From: Elusimicrobiota bacterium | GTDB lineage: Bacteria > Elusimicrobiota > Elusimicrobia > UBA1565 > UBA9628 | DNA length: 64,000 bases | NCBI GenBank assembly: GCA_028868375.1 | Contig: JAGWUP010000013.1 | Location: 31,755 to 95,754 of the forward strand | Direction of reading: 5' to 3' | Shown: positions 35,229 to 42,824 of the stretch, piece by piece | Position numbering within the stretch: position 1 is the first letter of the stretch | How the letters are laid out: each line of letters opens with the position of its first letter | Notes under the pieces: generated by a model | What the model saw: only the letters and a program-made list of their open reading frames with translations | Told to the model about the DNA's origin: nothing | The model's database searches: none | Program-made: the position numbers and the translations under genes

Positions 35229-36125
35229 CTAGAGCGCCGCCCCCGGCTCGAGGCTCTTGGGCCGCAGCGACGGACGGCGGATGCAGTTAAGCCAGTCGCG
35301 ATAGGAGCGGCCGCGCGCGCAGTCCCTGCGCCCCGCCGGCAGCGCCACGCGGCTGGCTCCCCCCAGCTCGAAGACCGCCGGCGCTCCCGGCCGCGGGATG
35401 GAGAGGCGGACGAAGTATTTCTCGAAGTCGTCGGCCCTAAGCCATCCCGTCTGGTCCCAGCGATTCGGATAGGGCGTCAGCGGAGCCTGCGCCGCGGGAG
35501 AGGTGCCGACCGGCGAGTCCTGATCGTCGTAGGAGATCTGGTCGAAGGCGCCGAGCGAGCCGCCGGAGCGCTCCAGCCAGCGGTAGCCCAGGTATTCCAG
35601 GGCATGCAGGCCGTCCGGCCAGGCGCCGAAGCGGCAGCCGGCGAAGACGATGCGGGCCTGCCCGGCCAGCCGCCGGGGATCGAGGAGATTCTGCAGGGAA
35701 GCGACCTCGAGGTACTTCCCGTTCATCGCCACGGTTCCTGAGCCCATGTGCGAGTAGATGAACAAGAGATGGATCCTGCCCAGGCGCTCTATCCGCTGAA
35801 CGCCGCCGAAGAAAGTCTCCGGGTCGTCGGCCTCCACGAGCACGCGCAGGCGGTCGCTGGTTCCGGTCGGATAGTCCCGCGGGCTCAGGAGCCTGCGCTC
35901 GTAGAGCTTGAGGTCCTGGCGAAAGCCTTGGTCGCCCGCGGTGTCCAGGACGAAGACGGTCATCTCCTCGTCGGAGGAGGGCTGCCGCTCCAGCTCCGCC
36001 TCGCTATGTATCTCGGTTTTGGCGCCGTCGCGAAGGACCAGGATGCGGGGCGGAAAGCGCCCGGCGCGGGCGGGCGGCGCCAGGAGCAGGGCCAGTCCGA
36101 CGGAAAGCAGGGCGCCTTGCCTCAT
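35229..36125 (-). CDS. Exported caspase-like (clan CD-type) putative cysteine peptidase
   Basis: 298 residues, ATG overlapping the preceding stop (ATGA). Signal peptide GALLSVGLALLLAPPARAG. The core shows a hydrophobic strand then His (LLFIYSHMGSG, His126) and, 38 residues on, a hydrophobic strand then Cys (RIVFAGCRFGAW, Cys164). This is the His/Cys dyad order of clan CD folds (caspase, gingipain, CHAT, C80). LDTAGDQGFRQDLKLYERRL precedes it. Family not named with certainty. It forms an operon with another secreted protein. Confidence 0.6.
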   Translation of the reverse strand: MRQGALLSVGLALLLAPPARAGRFPPRILVLRDGAKTEIHSEAELERQPSSDEEMTVFVLDTAGDQGFRQDLKLYERRLLSPRDYPTGTSDRLRVLVEADDPETFFGGVQRIERLGRIHLLFIYSHMGSGTVAMNGKYLEVASLQNLLDPRRLAGQARIVFAGCRFGAWPDGLHALEYLGYRWLERSGGSLGAFDQISYDDQDSPVGTSPAAQAPLTPYPNRWDQTGWLRADDFEKYFVRLSIPRPGAPAVFELGGASRVALPAGRRDCARGRSYRDWLNCIRRPSLRPKSLEPGAAL

Positions 36126-36967
36126 AGATCGTCCAGCGCCGTCGGCGCCATGCGCAGGAGCGGCCAATGGCCGTAGAAGTCCGGACGTTCGGCCGGCCGG
36201 AAGTGCGCGTCCAAAATCGTGCCGATGGAGAGTTCCCGGTCCGAGAGCTTGGCGGCGGGCATGATCGTCCCCGAGGCTTCGCGCGCCAGGGCCCGGCCGC
36301 CCTCGGCCGCCACCAGGAAGCGCCGGCGCAAGGGGCCGCAACTCTCCACGTCGGCGCTGCCGTTCCAGGAGCAGGCGGCGACGTAGACCGCCGCGCCGCT
36401 TTCCCCCCGGAACTTGGTGACGAGGACCAAGCGGCTTCTCGCTTTATCGTCGGGCGGGGTGACGCCCAGGTAGGCCAGCGCCTGCGAGGCGCCGAGATGC
36501 CGCTCGATCTCGGAGAGCAGGGCGCCCAGACCCGGCCCGGCCCGGACGAGGACCTGGTTTGCGCCGGTCCCCAAGAAGACGTCGAGGATGCCGCCGGTGG
36601 AGCGGGGGCCGACTTGGCCGTCGGCGGTGATATCAAGCGGCAGAAAGAAGCCGGCCCAGGGCCGGCGCTGAAGCTGGACGAGGACTCCCGGGCTCCCGTC
36701 GCTCAGCGGCTCGTTGATGTCGAAGGCCAGCCCTTGGAGCAGGGCGCTGCCGCGCAGGTCCGGCAATAGCGGCAGGGGCAGGCCGGCGGGCAAGCCGAAC
36801 CAGCGGCGCAACACGCTTTTTGCTCCCTCTCGCTCGGCAGGGGAGGCGGCGGTCCAATGGCGCAGCAGCCGCGCCTCGATGCGCTCCGGAAGGCGCTGTG
36901 GCATGGCGGCCTGGCCGGCGCATGCCGGCCAAGCCAGGCAGGCCAGGCTCAAGAGGACGCGGGGCAT
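36122..36967 (-). CDS. Secreted protein of unknown function
   Basis: 281 residues with a signal peptide (MPRVLLSLACLAWPACAGQA). The mature part is mixed alpha/beta: GLAFDINEPLSDGSPGVLVQ, a Gly-rich region GGILDVFLGTGANQVLVRAG, two Cys in AACSWNGSADVESCGPLRR that could form a disulfide, and IGTILDAHFRPAERPDFYGH. Not recognised. It is coupled by ATGA to the caspase-like gene, suggesting partner or substrate. Start fixed by TAAACT 6 nt upstream. Confidence 0.75.
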   Translation of the reverse strand: MPRVLLSLACLAWPACAGQAAMPQRLPERIEARLLRHWTAASPAEREGAKSVLRRWFGLPAGLPLPLLPDLRGSALLQGLAFDINEPLSDGSPGVLVQLQRRPWAGFFLPLDITADGQVGPRSTGGILDVFLGTGANQVLVRAGPGLGALLSEIERHLGASQALAYLGVTPPDDKARSRLVLVTKFRGESGAAVYVAACSWNGSADVESCGPLRRRFLVAAEGGRALAREASGTIMPAAKLSDRELSIGTILDAHFRPAERPDFYGHWPLLRMAPTALDDL

Positions 36968-36973
36968 CCGCCT

Positions 36974-36979
36974 AGTTTA
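36974..36979 (-). promoter_or_regulatory. -10 box TAAACT, leaderless start
   Basis: TAAACT, then AGGCGG (6 nt), then the ATG at 36967. AGGCGG could double as a weak Shine-Dalgarno site, but the spacing to ATG is zero. Confidence 0.45.
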
Positions 36980-36997
36980 GCGGCCGGCGCCGCGCTG

Positions 36998-37912
36998 TCA
37001 ATGGCCGCGCGCCTCCGGATCGCGGATTTCATCGAGGTTGAGCCCCAGCAATGGCCAGGAGGAGCGGGCGTAGCGGCGGAAGTAGGCCGGCGCCGGCACG
37101 TCCACGACGGCGGCGCCGAAGGCCGCGTGGCGCACGTAGAGGGTCTTGCCCTTGCGGATGAGCAGGACCTGGTGGGAGACCAGCACCGGCTTGTCGGGCC
37201 GGTCGGCGCGCACGAGGTTGGCCAGGGTGCCGGAAGGAATGCGCGCCAGATCGCGCGCCAGCTGCGCCATCGGCAGCACCGGCAGGGTCGCTCGCTCCTC
37301 CGGCAGGCCGCGGCCCAAGCCGCGCAGCCGCGGCAGGAGGCGGCGGCGCTGGGCGGCGCTGAAGGGCCCCTGGAGGCTGGCCGTCGACATCGCCGCGTAC
37401 CAGCGGCGCTTGGAGATGGTCTTGGAAACCTCCAGGGTGTCGGCCCCGGCCACCCGCCGCGTGATGTCGCGCAGGTAGCCCGCCTTCAGGTTGCGCGGCA
37501 GCCAGTCGACCGAGGGGAAATGATTGCGGGTCGAAAACCCCACCCGCCCGTTCTCGTAGCGGATGCGCCGCAGGACATCCAGGGCGTCGGCGAGCTTCGG
37601 CCGCAGGGAGAGCGCCATCGTCTCCTCGACGAAGGTCGTGCAGTCGACGGCGTCGAAGCGGACCAAGGGATCGCGGTCGAAGAGCCCGCGCGGTCCCTCG
37701 CCCAGCGGCCCCAGGCGGTAGGGCGTGCCCAGGAAGCGCTCGCTGACGGCCTCCACGCGCTCTCGCAGGCCGCGGTGCTCGGCGTGGATGCGCAGCAGCG
37801 CGCGCTCGAGCTGGGGCCTGGTCAGCGCGTAGAACGGTTGGGGCCGCCGCGGCGGCGCGGCGGCGCGGGCCTGCGCCGCCAGAAGGAGAAGGGCGGCCGC
37901 AAACGCGCTCAC
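36998..37912 (-). CDS. DUF1460 (N-acetylmuramoyl-L-alanine amidase-like, NlpC/P60 fold) exported protein
   Basis: 304 residues from a GTG overlapping the upstream stop (GTGA). Signal peptide VSAFAAALLLLAAQARAAAP. The catalytic region is VRFDAVDCTTFVEETMALSL, with the DUF1460 DCTTFVE motif supplying Cys; His is probably in SHQVLLIRKG or VRHAAFG. It also has FLGTPYRLGPLGEG, the opening motif of the domain. These proteins cleave peptidoglycan amide bonds in the periplasm. The large in-frame upstream extension is rejected because it has no coding character. Confidence 0.9.
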   Translation of the reverse strand: MSAFAAALLLLAAQARAAAPPRRPQPFYALTRPQLERALLRIHAEHRGLRERVEAVSERFLGTPYRLGPLGEGPRGLFDRDPLVRFDAVDCTTFVEETMALSLRPKLADALDVLRRIRYENGRVGFSTRNHFPSVDWLPRNLKAGYLRDITRRVAGADTLEVSKTISKRRWYAAMSTASLQGPFSAAQRRRLLPRLRGLGRGLPEERATLPVLPMAQLARDLARIPSGTLANLVRADRPDKPVLVSHQVLLIRKGKTLYVRHAAFGAAVVDVPAPAYFRRYARSSWPLLGLNLDEIRDPEARGH

Positions 37913-38532
37913 CGCCGCAGGACCGTGATCGGCTGCGGCCCCGGAGCCGCCAACTCCGAGGCCTCTTGGCTCAATCGGGCGCTGGAGCGCAAGAGCGCCC
38001 AGGACAGGAGGGCCGAGGCCAGAAGCAGCGAGAGCAGCCCGATGTAGCCCAGGCGCGGGGCCGGCGGATTTTCGCGCGCGGCCCTCCATTCCGACAGTGC
38101 TACCGCGCCCAAGCCGGCGGCTCCGTACACGGTCGCCAACGGCGCGCCGAGGCCTGGGAGGACCTGGATTGCCACGGCCAGGACCTGGCCCGCCAGCAGG
38201 CAGCGGTAGGGGTGGGCCTCCAAGTCCCAGCGCAGCAGGATGCCCGCCAAGAGGGCCAGGCAGATGGCCCCCCCCGCCGCCAGCGCCAAGTATAAAGGAA
38301 CACGCAGGATGGTCAGCGCCGCCGGCAGGAAGCTTTCCGGACCCAGCCGCGAGGCCGCCCACAGCGGCAGCAGCCAGGCGGCGCAGACGAGCAGGCCCAA
38401 AGCGAGGCTCAAGGCCGGGCGGTGGCGCAGCGCCGCGGCCTGGCGGCAGAAGGCCTTGCGAAAGGCGAGCAGGTAAAGGATGCCGACCGCCAGCGCCGCA
38501 GCCTGGCTGGCCAGGATGGACTCCAGGGACAT
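37909..38532 (-). CDS. Multi-pass membrane protein, unknown function
   Basis: 207 residues with about five hydrophobic segments: ASQAAALAVGILYLLAF, LALGLLVCAAWLLPLW, VPLYLALAAGGAICLALLAG, GQVLAVAIQVLPGL and LGYIGLLSLLLASALLSWAL. No family recognised. It is coupled to the DUF1460 gene by GTGA, suggesting a shared envelope role. The ATG at 38532 is chosen over 38544 because TATGCT overlaps the latter and lies 7 nt before the former. Confidence 0.7.
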   Translation of the reverse strand: MSLESILASQAAALAVGILYLLAFRKAFCRQAAALRHRPALSLALGLLVCAAWLLPLWAASRLGPESFLPAALTILRVPLYLALAAGGAICLALLAGILLRWDLEAHPYRCLLAGQVLAVAIQVLPGLGAPLATVYGAAGLGAVALSEWRAARENPPAPRLGYIGLLSLLLASALLSWALLRSSARLSQEASELAAPGPQPITVLRR

Positions 38533-38539
38533 GAGGCCT

Positions 38540-38545
38540 AGCATA
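38540..38545 (-). promoter_or_regulatory. -10 box TATGCT, leaderless start of membrane protein gene
   Basis: TATGCT followed by 7 nt (AGGCCTC) and the ATG at 38532. Confidence 0.4.
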
Positions 38546-38600
38546 CCAAACGGGCGGCTTGCGCGGGCCGTTGACGAGCGCGCCAGGATCGTCTACATTA

Positions 38601-38827
38601 AGGCGCTGTCAAGTAATAACATGGACACTCTGGAGGCCCGAGCTTGAGACGATTTCAAGGCGCGAAGAGCGAGCATGCCGATAGGCATGTAAGCGATGAG
38701 CAACGCGGAAATCGGCCAAGCTCGGGCCTCCCCGTAGGGCCGGGGCGCTTTTGGGCAGCGCCTTACTCCTCGGCTCGCTCCAAAATCGCGCCCGGCAGAG
38801 TGTTCATGTTATTACTTGACAGCGCCT
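38601..38827. mobile_element. 227-bp non-coding element with 32-bp terminal inverted repeats (MITE-like)
   Basis: Outer arms 38601-38632 and 38796-38827 match at 31 of 32 positions (start AGGCGCTGTCAAGTAATAAC). A second perfect 15-bp pair, GGAGGCCCGAGCTTG, lies inside at 38632-38646 and 38717-38731. The centre holds hairpin GCATGCC-GATA-GGCATGT within GAAGAGCGAGCA...AAGCGATGAGCAACGC. No coding region. The inner right part recurs at 63868-64000 and the outer tip at 53442-53457. Target-site duplication is not clear. It occupies most of the gene-free stretch before the GH57 gene. Confidence 0.8.
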
Positions 38828-38838
38828 AAGGTCCCATT

Positions 38839-40338
38839 ATGCCGAGCCGCTTCATCTGCCTCCACGGGCATTTCTACCAGCCCCCGCGCGAGAACCCCTG
38901 GACGGGGGCGGTGGAGCGCCAACCCTCGGCCGGCTCCGACCACGACTGGAACGCGCGCGTGGCGCGGGAGTGCTATCGGCCGAACGGCCAAGCCCGCCTC
39001 GTCAACGCGCGCAACGAGACGGTCCGGGTCGTCAACAACTACGCGCGGCTCTCCTTCAACTTCGGGCCGACGCTCTTGTCCTGGTACGAGCGCGCGCACC
39101 CGCAGGATTACGCCCGGCTCTTGGAGGCCGACGCCGACTCCTGCCGCCGCCTGGAGGGCCACGGCAACGCCATCGCCCAGGCCTACAACCACCCGATTTT
39201 GCCGCTCTGCCAGAGCGCCGACGCCGCCACGCAGGTGCGCTGGGGCCTGGCGGATTTCGAGCATCGCTTCAAGCGCCGTCCGGAGGCCATGTGGCTTCCG
39301 GAATGCGGCTGCGACGACGCCACCCTGCGGCTCTTGATCGCTCACGGCCTCAAATACGCCATCCTCTCCCCCGCCCAGGCCTCGCGCGTGCGGCCGCAGG
39401 GAGAGCTCGCCTGGACCGACGTGTCCGCGGGCGGCCTCGACACGCGCCGAGCCTACCGCTGGTGGAGCGGCGAGGCGGGCCGCTCGCCCTCCATCGCCCT
39501 CTTTTTCTACGACGGGGAATTGTCTCGGGAGACCGCCTTCGGCCGTCTGATGAGCGACGCCGTCCAATCCGCGCGCAAGCTGGCCGCCCGCTTCTCGCAA
39601 GATCCGCCGCGCCCCGAGCTGGTCAGCATCTGCACCGACGGCGAGACCTACGGCCATCACGAGAAGTTCGCGGACATGGGCCTGGCCTATCTGCTCTACG
39701 AGGCCGCCCCGGAGGCGGAGCTCGAGCCGGTCAACTTCGGCTGGCATTTGGCCAAGCATCCTCCCGAGTGGGAGGCGCGGCTTGGTCCGGGAGCCAGCTC
39801 CTGGAGCTGTCCGCACGGGGTGCTGCGCTGGAGCGGGGATTGCCCCTGCGGCGTCGAGAACGGCGGGCATGCCCGCTGGCGCAAGCCGTTGAGGGAGGCG
39901 CTGGACTGGCTGCGCGGCCGCCTGGCCGAGGTCTTCGAGCGGGAGGGCGGAAGCTTGCTGCGGGAGCCTTGGGCGGCGCGCGACGACTACGTCTGGCTCT
40001 TGCTCGACCCTTCCCCGCAGCGGGAGAGCGACTTCTGGCGGCGGCACCTGCGCCGGGACGCCTCCGCCCGCTCGGGCGAGGCCCGGCGGCTGCTCGAGAT
40101 GCAGCGCTTCGCCCTCTACATGTACACGAGTTGCGGCTGGTTTTTCGCGGACATCTCCGGCCTGGAGGCGGCGCAGAACCTCAAGTACGCCGCCCGCGCC
40201 ATCGAATTGGCGGCTCAGGCCTGCGCAGCGGCCCTGGAGCCGGAGTTCCTTAGGCTCTTGGCCCTGGCGCCGAGCAACGACCCCGCCTACGGCGACGGCG
40301 CAGGAGTCTACCGGCTCCTCGCCCGGCCCGCGGCCTAG
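38839..40338 (+). CDS. Glycoside hydrolase family 57, DUF3536-type
   Basis: 499 residues, cytoplasmic. The start FICLHGHFYQPPRENPWTGA is the GH57 strand-1 motif (HxHxQPP). The catalytic Glu is in AMWLPECGCDDATLRLLIAH and the Asp in LVSICTDGETYGHHEKFADM. This subgroup acts on alpha-glucans; exact specificity is unknown. The ATG lies 11 bp after the inverted-repeat element. That element's tip contains TTGACA, but spacing to a -10 is poor, so I do not assign a promoter. Confidence 0.92.
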   Translation: MPSRFICLHGHFYQPPRENPWTGAVERQPSAGSDHDWNARVARECYRPNGQARLVNARNETVRVVNNYARLSFNFGPTLLSWYERAHPQDYARLLEADADSCRRLEGHGNAIAQAYNHPILPLCQSADAATQVRWGLADFEHRFKRRPEAMWLPECGCDDATLRLLIAHGLKYAILSPAQASRVRPQGELAWTDVSAGGLDTRRAYRWWSGEAGRSPSIALFFYDGELSRETAFGRLMSDAVQSARKLAARFSQDPPRPELVSICTDGETYGHHEKFADMGLAYLLYEAAPEAELEPVNFGWHLAKHPPEWEARLGPGASSWSCPHGVLRWSGDCPCGVENGGHARWRKPLREALDWLRGRLAEVFEREGGSLLREPWAARDDYVWLLLDPSPQRESDFWRRHLRRDASARSGEARRLLEMQRFALYMYTSCGWFFADISGLEAAQNLKYAARAIELAAQACAAALEPEFLRLLALAPSNDPAYGDGAGVYRLLARPAA

Positions 40339-40346
40339 CCGTCAGG

Positions 40347-40370
40347 ACCCGCGCTCAAGGGCGGGGTTTT
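40347..40370 (+). terminator. Rho-independent terminator after GH57 gene
   Basis: CCCGC-GCTCAAGG-GCGGG followed by GTTTT, 8 bp after the stop codon. It lies between the convergent GH57 and transporter genes. Confidence 0.6.
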
Positions 40371-40377
40371 CGGCGGC

Positions 40378-41349
40378 CTACTGCGGCGGCGGGAGGGCGG
40401 AGAGCTCCTCGCGCGCGTAGTGCATCAGGGCTGGAGCCAGGATGATGCCGGGAAGTCCCAGGACGATCTCCCCGGCCAGGATGCCCAGGAGCATGGCCCA
40501 CATGGGCGTCTTCAAGGTGGAGCCGATGATGCGGCCGACGAGCAGGTACTGCGCCTTGTGGCTGACGAACAGGAAGGCTAGGGCGACCAAGGCCAGCTCC
40601 GGGCCCTGCGTCAGCGCGGCGCCGACGATGAGGAGGTTGGCGGCGAGATTGCCGACGATCGGGATGACGCCCAAGAGGAAGGTCGACAAGGTCAAAAATT
40701 GAATGTACGGGATGCCGGCCAAGGCGATGAAGACGGCGGTGATCGCCGCGTTGGCAAGCGAGATGACCACCTGGGCTCCGAGGACCTTCTCGTAGCTGTT
40801 CATGAACAGCCCCACGCGTTTGCGCAGCTCCTCCAGCACGGCGCTGAAGAGGGACGGCGGCCGCGCCGGGGCGGGGGCTTCCGGCAGGAATTTTCCGATC
40901 GCCACGAAGACGGCGAGGAGCACGTAGAAGAAGCTCTTGGTCAACAAGCCGCCCTCGATGGTGATCGACTTTGCGTTCTCCTTGACGACCCGCAGCAGCA
41001 CGGCATGCAGCTCCTGGAGGTTGCCGAAGGGAAGCTCCAGGCCGTGGGCCTGCGCCCATTTGGAGAGCATCGGGATGACGGAGCTGGCGATCAGCGGCAT
41101 GCGGACGGCCGCCAGGCTCAAGAAGCGGACGAAGAGCCGGCCGATCCCCGCCGCCGCGATCAAAAAGAGCAGTATGCTCAGCCAGCGCGCCGCCGCGTTG
41201 GGCAAGAGCCGCGACAGCGGGCGGTGGGCCAGATCCAGGATCATGTAGGCGAACAGCCCCGCCAGGGCCGCCGGGCCCAGATGGAAGGCGCAGGCGGCGG
41301 CGATGAGGGCGGCGAAAAGCCACAAGGAGATGGCGCGCGCGCTCGGCAT
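40378..41349 (-). CDS. AI-2E family transporter (PerM/YdgG-like permease)
   Basis: 323 residues, about eight membrane segments. The conserved C-terminal block is visible: FLLGVIPIVGNLAANLLIVG, and GRIIGSTLKTPMWAMLLGIL plus IVLGLPGIILAPALMHYARE, typical of the UPF0118/AI-2E exporter family. Substrates in the family include autoinducer-2 and sodium/proton exchange; none can be assigned here. The ATG at 41349 is chosen over 41367 because TTATAT falls between them. Confidence 0.88.
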   Translation of the reverse strand: MPSARAISLWLFAALIAAACAFHLGPAALAGLFAYMILDLAHRPLSRLLPNAAARWLSILLFLIAAAGIGRLFVRFLSLAAVRMPLIASSVIPMLSKWAQAHGLELPFGNLQELHAVLLRVVKENAKSITIEGGLLTKSFFYVLLAVFVAIGKFLPEAPAPARPPSLFSAVLEELRKRVGLFMNSYEKVLGAQVVISLANAAITAVFIALAGIPYIQFLTLSTFLLGVIPIVGNLAANLLIVGAALTQGPELALVALAFLFVSHKAQYLLVGRIIGSTLKTPMWAMLLGILAGEIVLGLPGIILAPALMHYAREELSALPPPQ

Positions 41350-41401
41350 GGGACGAGGATATAACATTCTCCCTCTCTTGTGCCGCCCCCGCGTTTGCGG
41401 G

Positions 41402-41407
41402 TATCAT
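41402..41407 (+). promoter_or_regulatory. -10 box TATCAT, leaderless start of desaturase
   Basis: TATCAT, 5 nt (GTCTT), ATG at 41413. Confidence 0.55.
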
Positions 41408-41412
41408 GTCTT

Positions 41413-42636
41413 ATGAAGGAAGAGAACGCCGCCTCCCCCGCCGCCTTGCGCCAGCGCCCGCTGGATTGGATAAACATCGCTTTCCTGACCCTCACGCCGC
41501 TGCTCGCCGTCGGCGGCACGGTCTGGTACGCCCTCCATTACGGCGTCAGCATGGTGGAGCTGGGGCTGTTCCTGGCGATGTATCTGTGCACGGGGCTGGC
41601 CGTCACCGGCGGCTACCACCGCTACTACTCGCACCGCACCTACGATTGCAGCCGGGCGCTGCAGTTGTTCTACCTGGTCTTCGGAGCGGCGGCCGCCGAG
41701 AATTCGGCGCTCAAGTGGGCCAGCGACCACCGCGACCATCACCGCTTCGTCGACACCGACCGGGATCCCTACAACATCCTGCGCGGCGGCCTCTACGCCC
41801 ATGTCGGCTGGATCTTCTACAAGGATGAGCGCGGCAAGGCCCGCTACGGCAACGTCCCGGATCTGCTCAAGGACCCGCTCGTCGTCTGGCAGGACCGGCA
41901 TTATCTGGCGCTGCTGGTCCTTTTCGGCTTCGCCCTTCCGGCCGGAGTCGGCGCCCTGGCCGGCCGGCCGCTGGGCGGGCTGCTCTGGGGCGGGCTGTTG
42001 CGCTGCGTGCTCGTCCAGCACATGACCTTCTGCATCAACTCCCTGGCCCACCTTTACGGACGCCGCACCTACAGCGATACCGGCACCGCGCGCGACAGCT
42101 GGTGGCTGGGCCTGCTCACCTTCGGCGAGGGCTATCACAACTTCCACCACAAGTTCCAGGCCGACTACCGCAACGGCGTGCGCTGGTACCAGTTCGACTT
42201 GTCGAAATGGTGGCTGCAGGGCATGCGGCTGTTCGGCCAGGCCTGGCGCTTCAAGCGCGTGCCGGAGGCCTTGATCCTCAAGGCCAGGCTGGAGGTCCAG
42301 GCCCGCTCCGTCGAGCGCCGCCTGGCCCAGGCCAACGCCCCGGAGCGGATGTGGAGCCTGGTGCTCGCGCGCGTCGGCGCCGGCCGCCAGCGCCTGGAGG
42401 CCGCCTACGCCGAGTATCAACTGGCCCGCCTGGAGCACAAGCGCCACAAGGCCCTGGGCTTGGACGGCCGCCGCCACTGGAGGCTCGCCGTCAAGGCCTG
42501 CCGCCGCGACTTGATCGAGGCGCGGCGCCGCTGGAAGGCGCTGCTCAAGGCGATGAACCGCATCGCCTACCCCAGCCCCCAGCAGGCCTTTTCCTTAATG
42601 GCCGCCCTCGATATTTTCCGCGGCCGGCATTTCTAG
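41413..42636 (+). CDS. Acyl-CoA / acyl-lipid desaturase (delta-9 type)
   Basis: 407 residues, integral membrane di-iron desaturase. The three His boxes are present: HRYYSHRTYD, SDHRDHHRFVDTDRDPYN and GEGYHNFHHKFQADYRNGVR, plus the extra conserved N-S-L-A-H (CINSLAHLYG). It introduces cis double bonds in membrane fatty acids using O2, so the host meets oxygen. A 100-residue C-terminal extension rich in Arg/Ala helices (SVERRLAQANAPERMWSLVL onward) is longer than in classical members. The stop is embedded in a hairpin. Confidence 0.94.
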   Translation: MKEENAASPAALRQRPLDWINIAFLTLTPLLAVGGTVWYALHYGVSMVELGLFLAMYLCTGLAVTGGYHRYYSHRTYDCSRALQLFYLVFGAAAAENSALKWASDHRDHHRFVDTDRDPYNILRGGLYAHVGWIFYKDERGKARYGNVPDLLKDPLVVWQDRHYLALLVLFGFALPAGVGALAGRPLGGLLWGGLLRCVLVQHMTFCINSLAHLYGRRTYSDTGTARDSWWLGLLTFGEGYHNFHHKFQADYRNGVRWYQFDLSKWWLQGMRLFGQAWRFKRVPEALILKARLEVQARSVERRLAQANAPERMWSLVLARVGAGRQRLEAAYAEYQLARLEHKRHKALGLDGRRHWRLAVKACRRDLIEARRRWKALLKAMNRIAYPSPQQAFSLMAALDIFRGRHF

Positions 42637-42653
42637 GCCGGCGTCAGCCGGCC
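42636..42653 (+). terminator. GC hairpin starting at the desaturase stop codon
   Basis: GGCCGGC-GTCA-GCCGGCC begins with the last base of TAG. Further GCGTCAGCCGGCC copies follow within 70 bp. No T tract. Confidence 0.5.
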
Positions 42654-42658
42654 TGCGT

Positions 42659-42698
42659 CCAGCCGGATATAGGAAAGTGCGTCAGGCTGTGACGGCAC
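42659..42698 (+). repeat. ~38-bp intergenic repeat, copy 2
   Basis: CAGCCGGATATAGGAAAGTG then CGTCAGGCTGTGACGGC; partner of 34677-34716. Both copies follow a stop-codon hairpin. Confidence 0.65.
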
Positions 42699-42813
42699 GG
42701 CGTCAGCCGGCCTGGGCGTCAGCCGGCCGGAGGGGTCGGTCCCAGCGCGGGATGGGCCCATTGTCCGGGTTTTCCTGGGCCTTAAGTCTTCCTCCCCGGC
42801 TGCCCGGTGATTC

Positions 42814-42819
42814 TAGAAT
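42814..42819 (+). promoter_or_regulatory. -10 box TAGAAT, leaderless start
   Basis: TAGAAT, 5 nt (GGGGC), ATG at 42825; same hexamer and spacing as at 590. Confidence 0.55.
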
Positions 42820-42824
42820 GGGGC

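Noticed and set aside
38601..38827. Insertion sequence with transposase
   Set aside because: Terminal repeats are clear, but the 227 bp contain no coding sequence, so only a non-autonomous element is supported.
38816..38844. TTGACA in the element arm as -35 for the GH57 gene
   Set aside because: No -10 at 16-18 bp; the only AT-rich hexamer is too close and overlaps the start codon.
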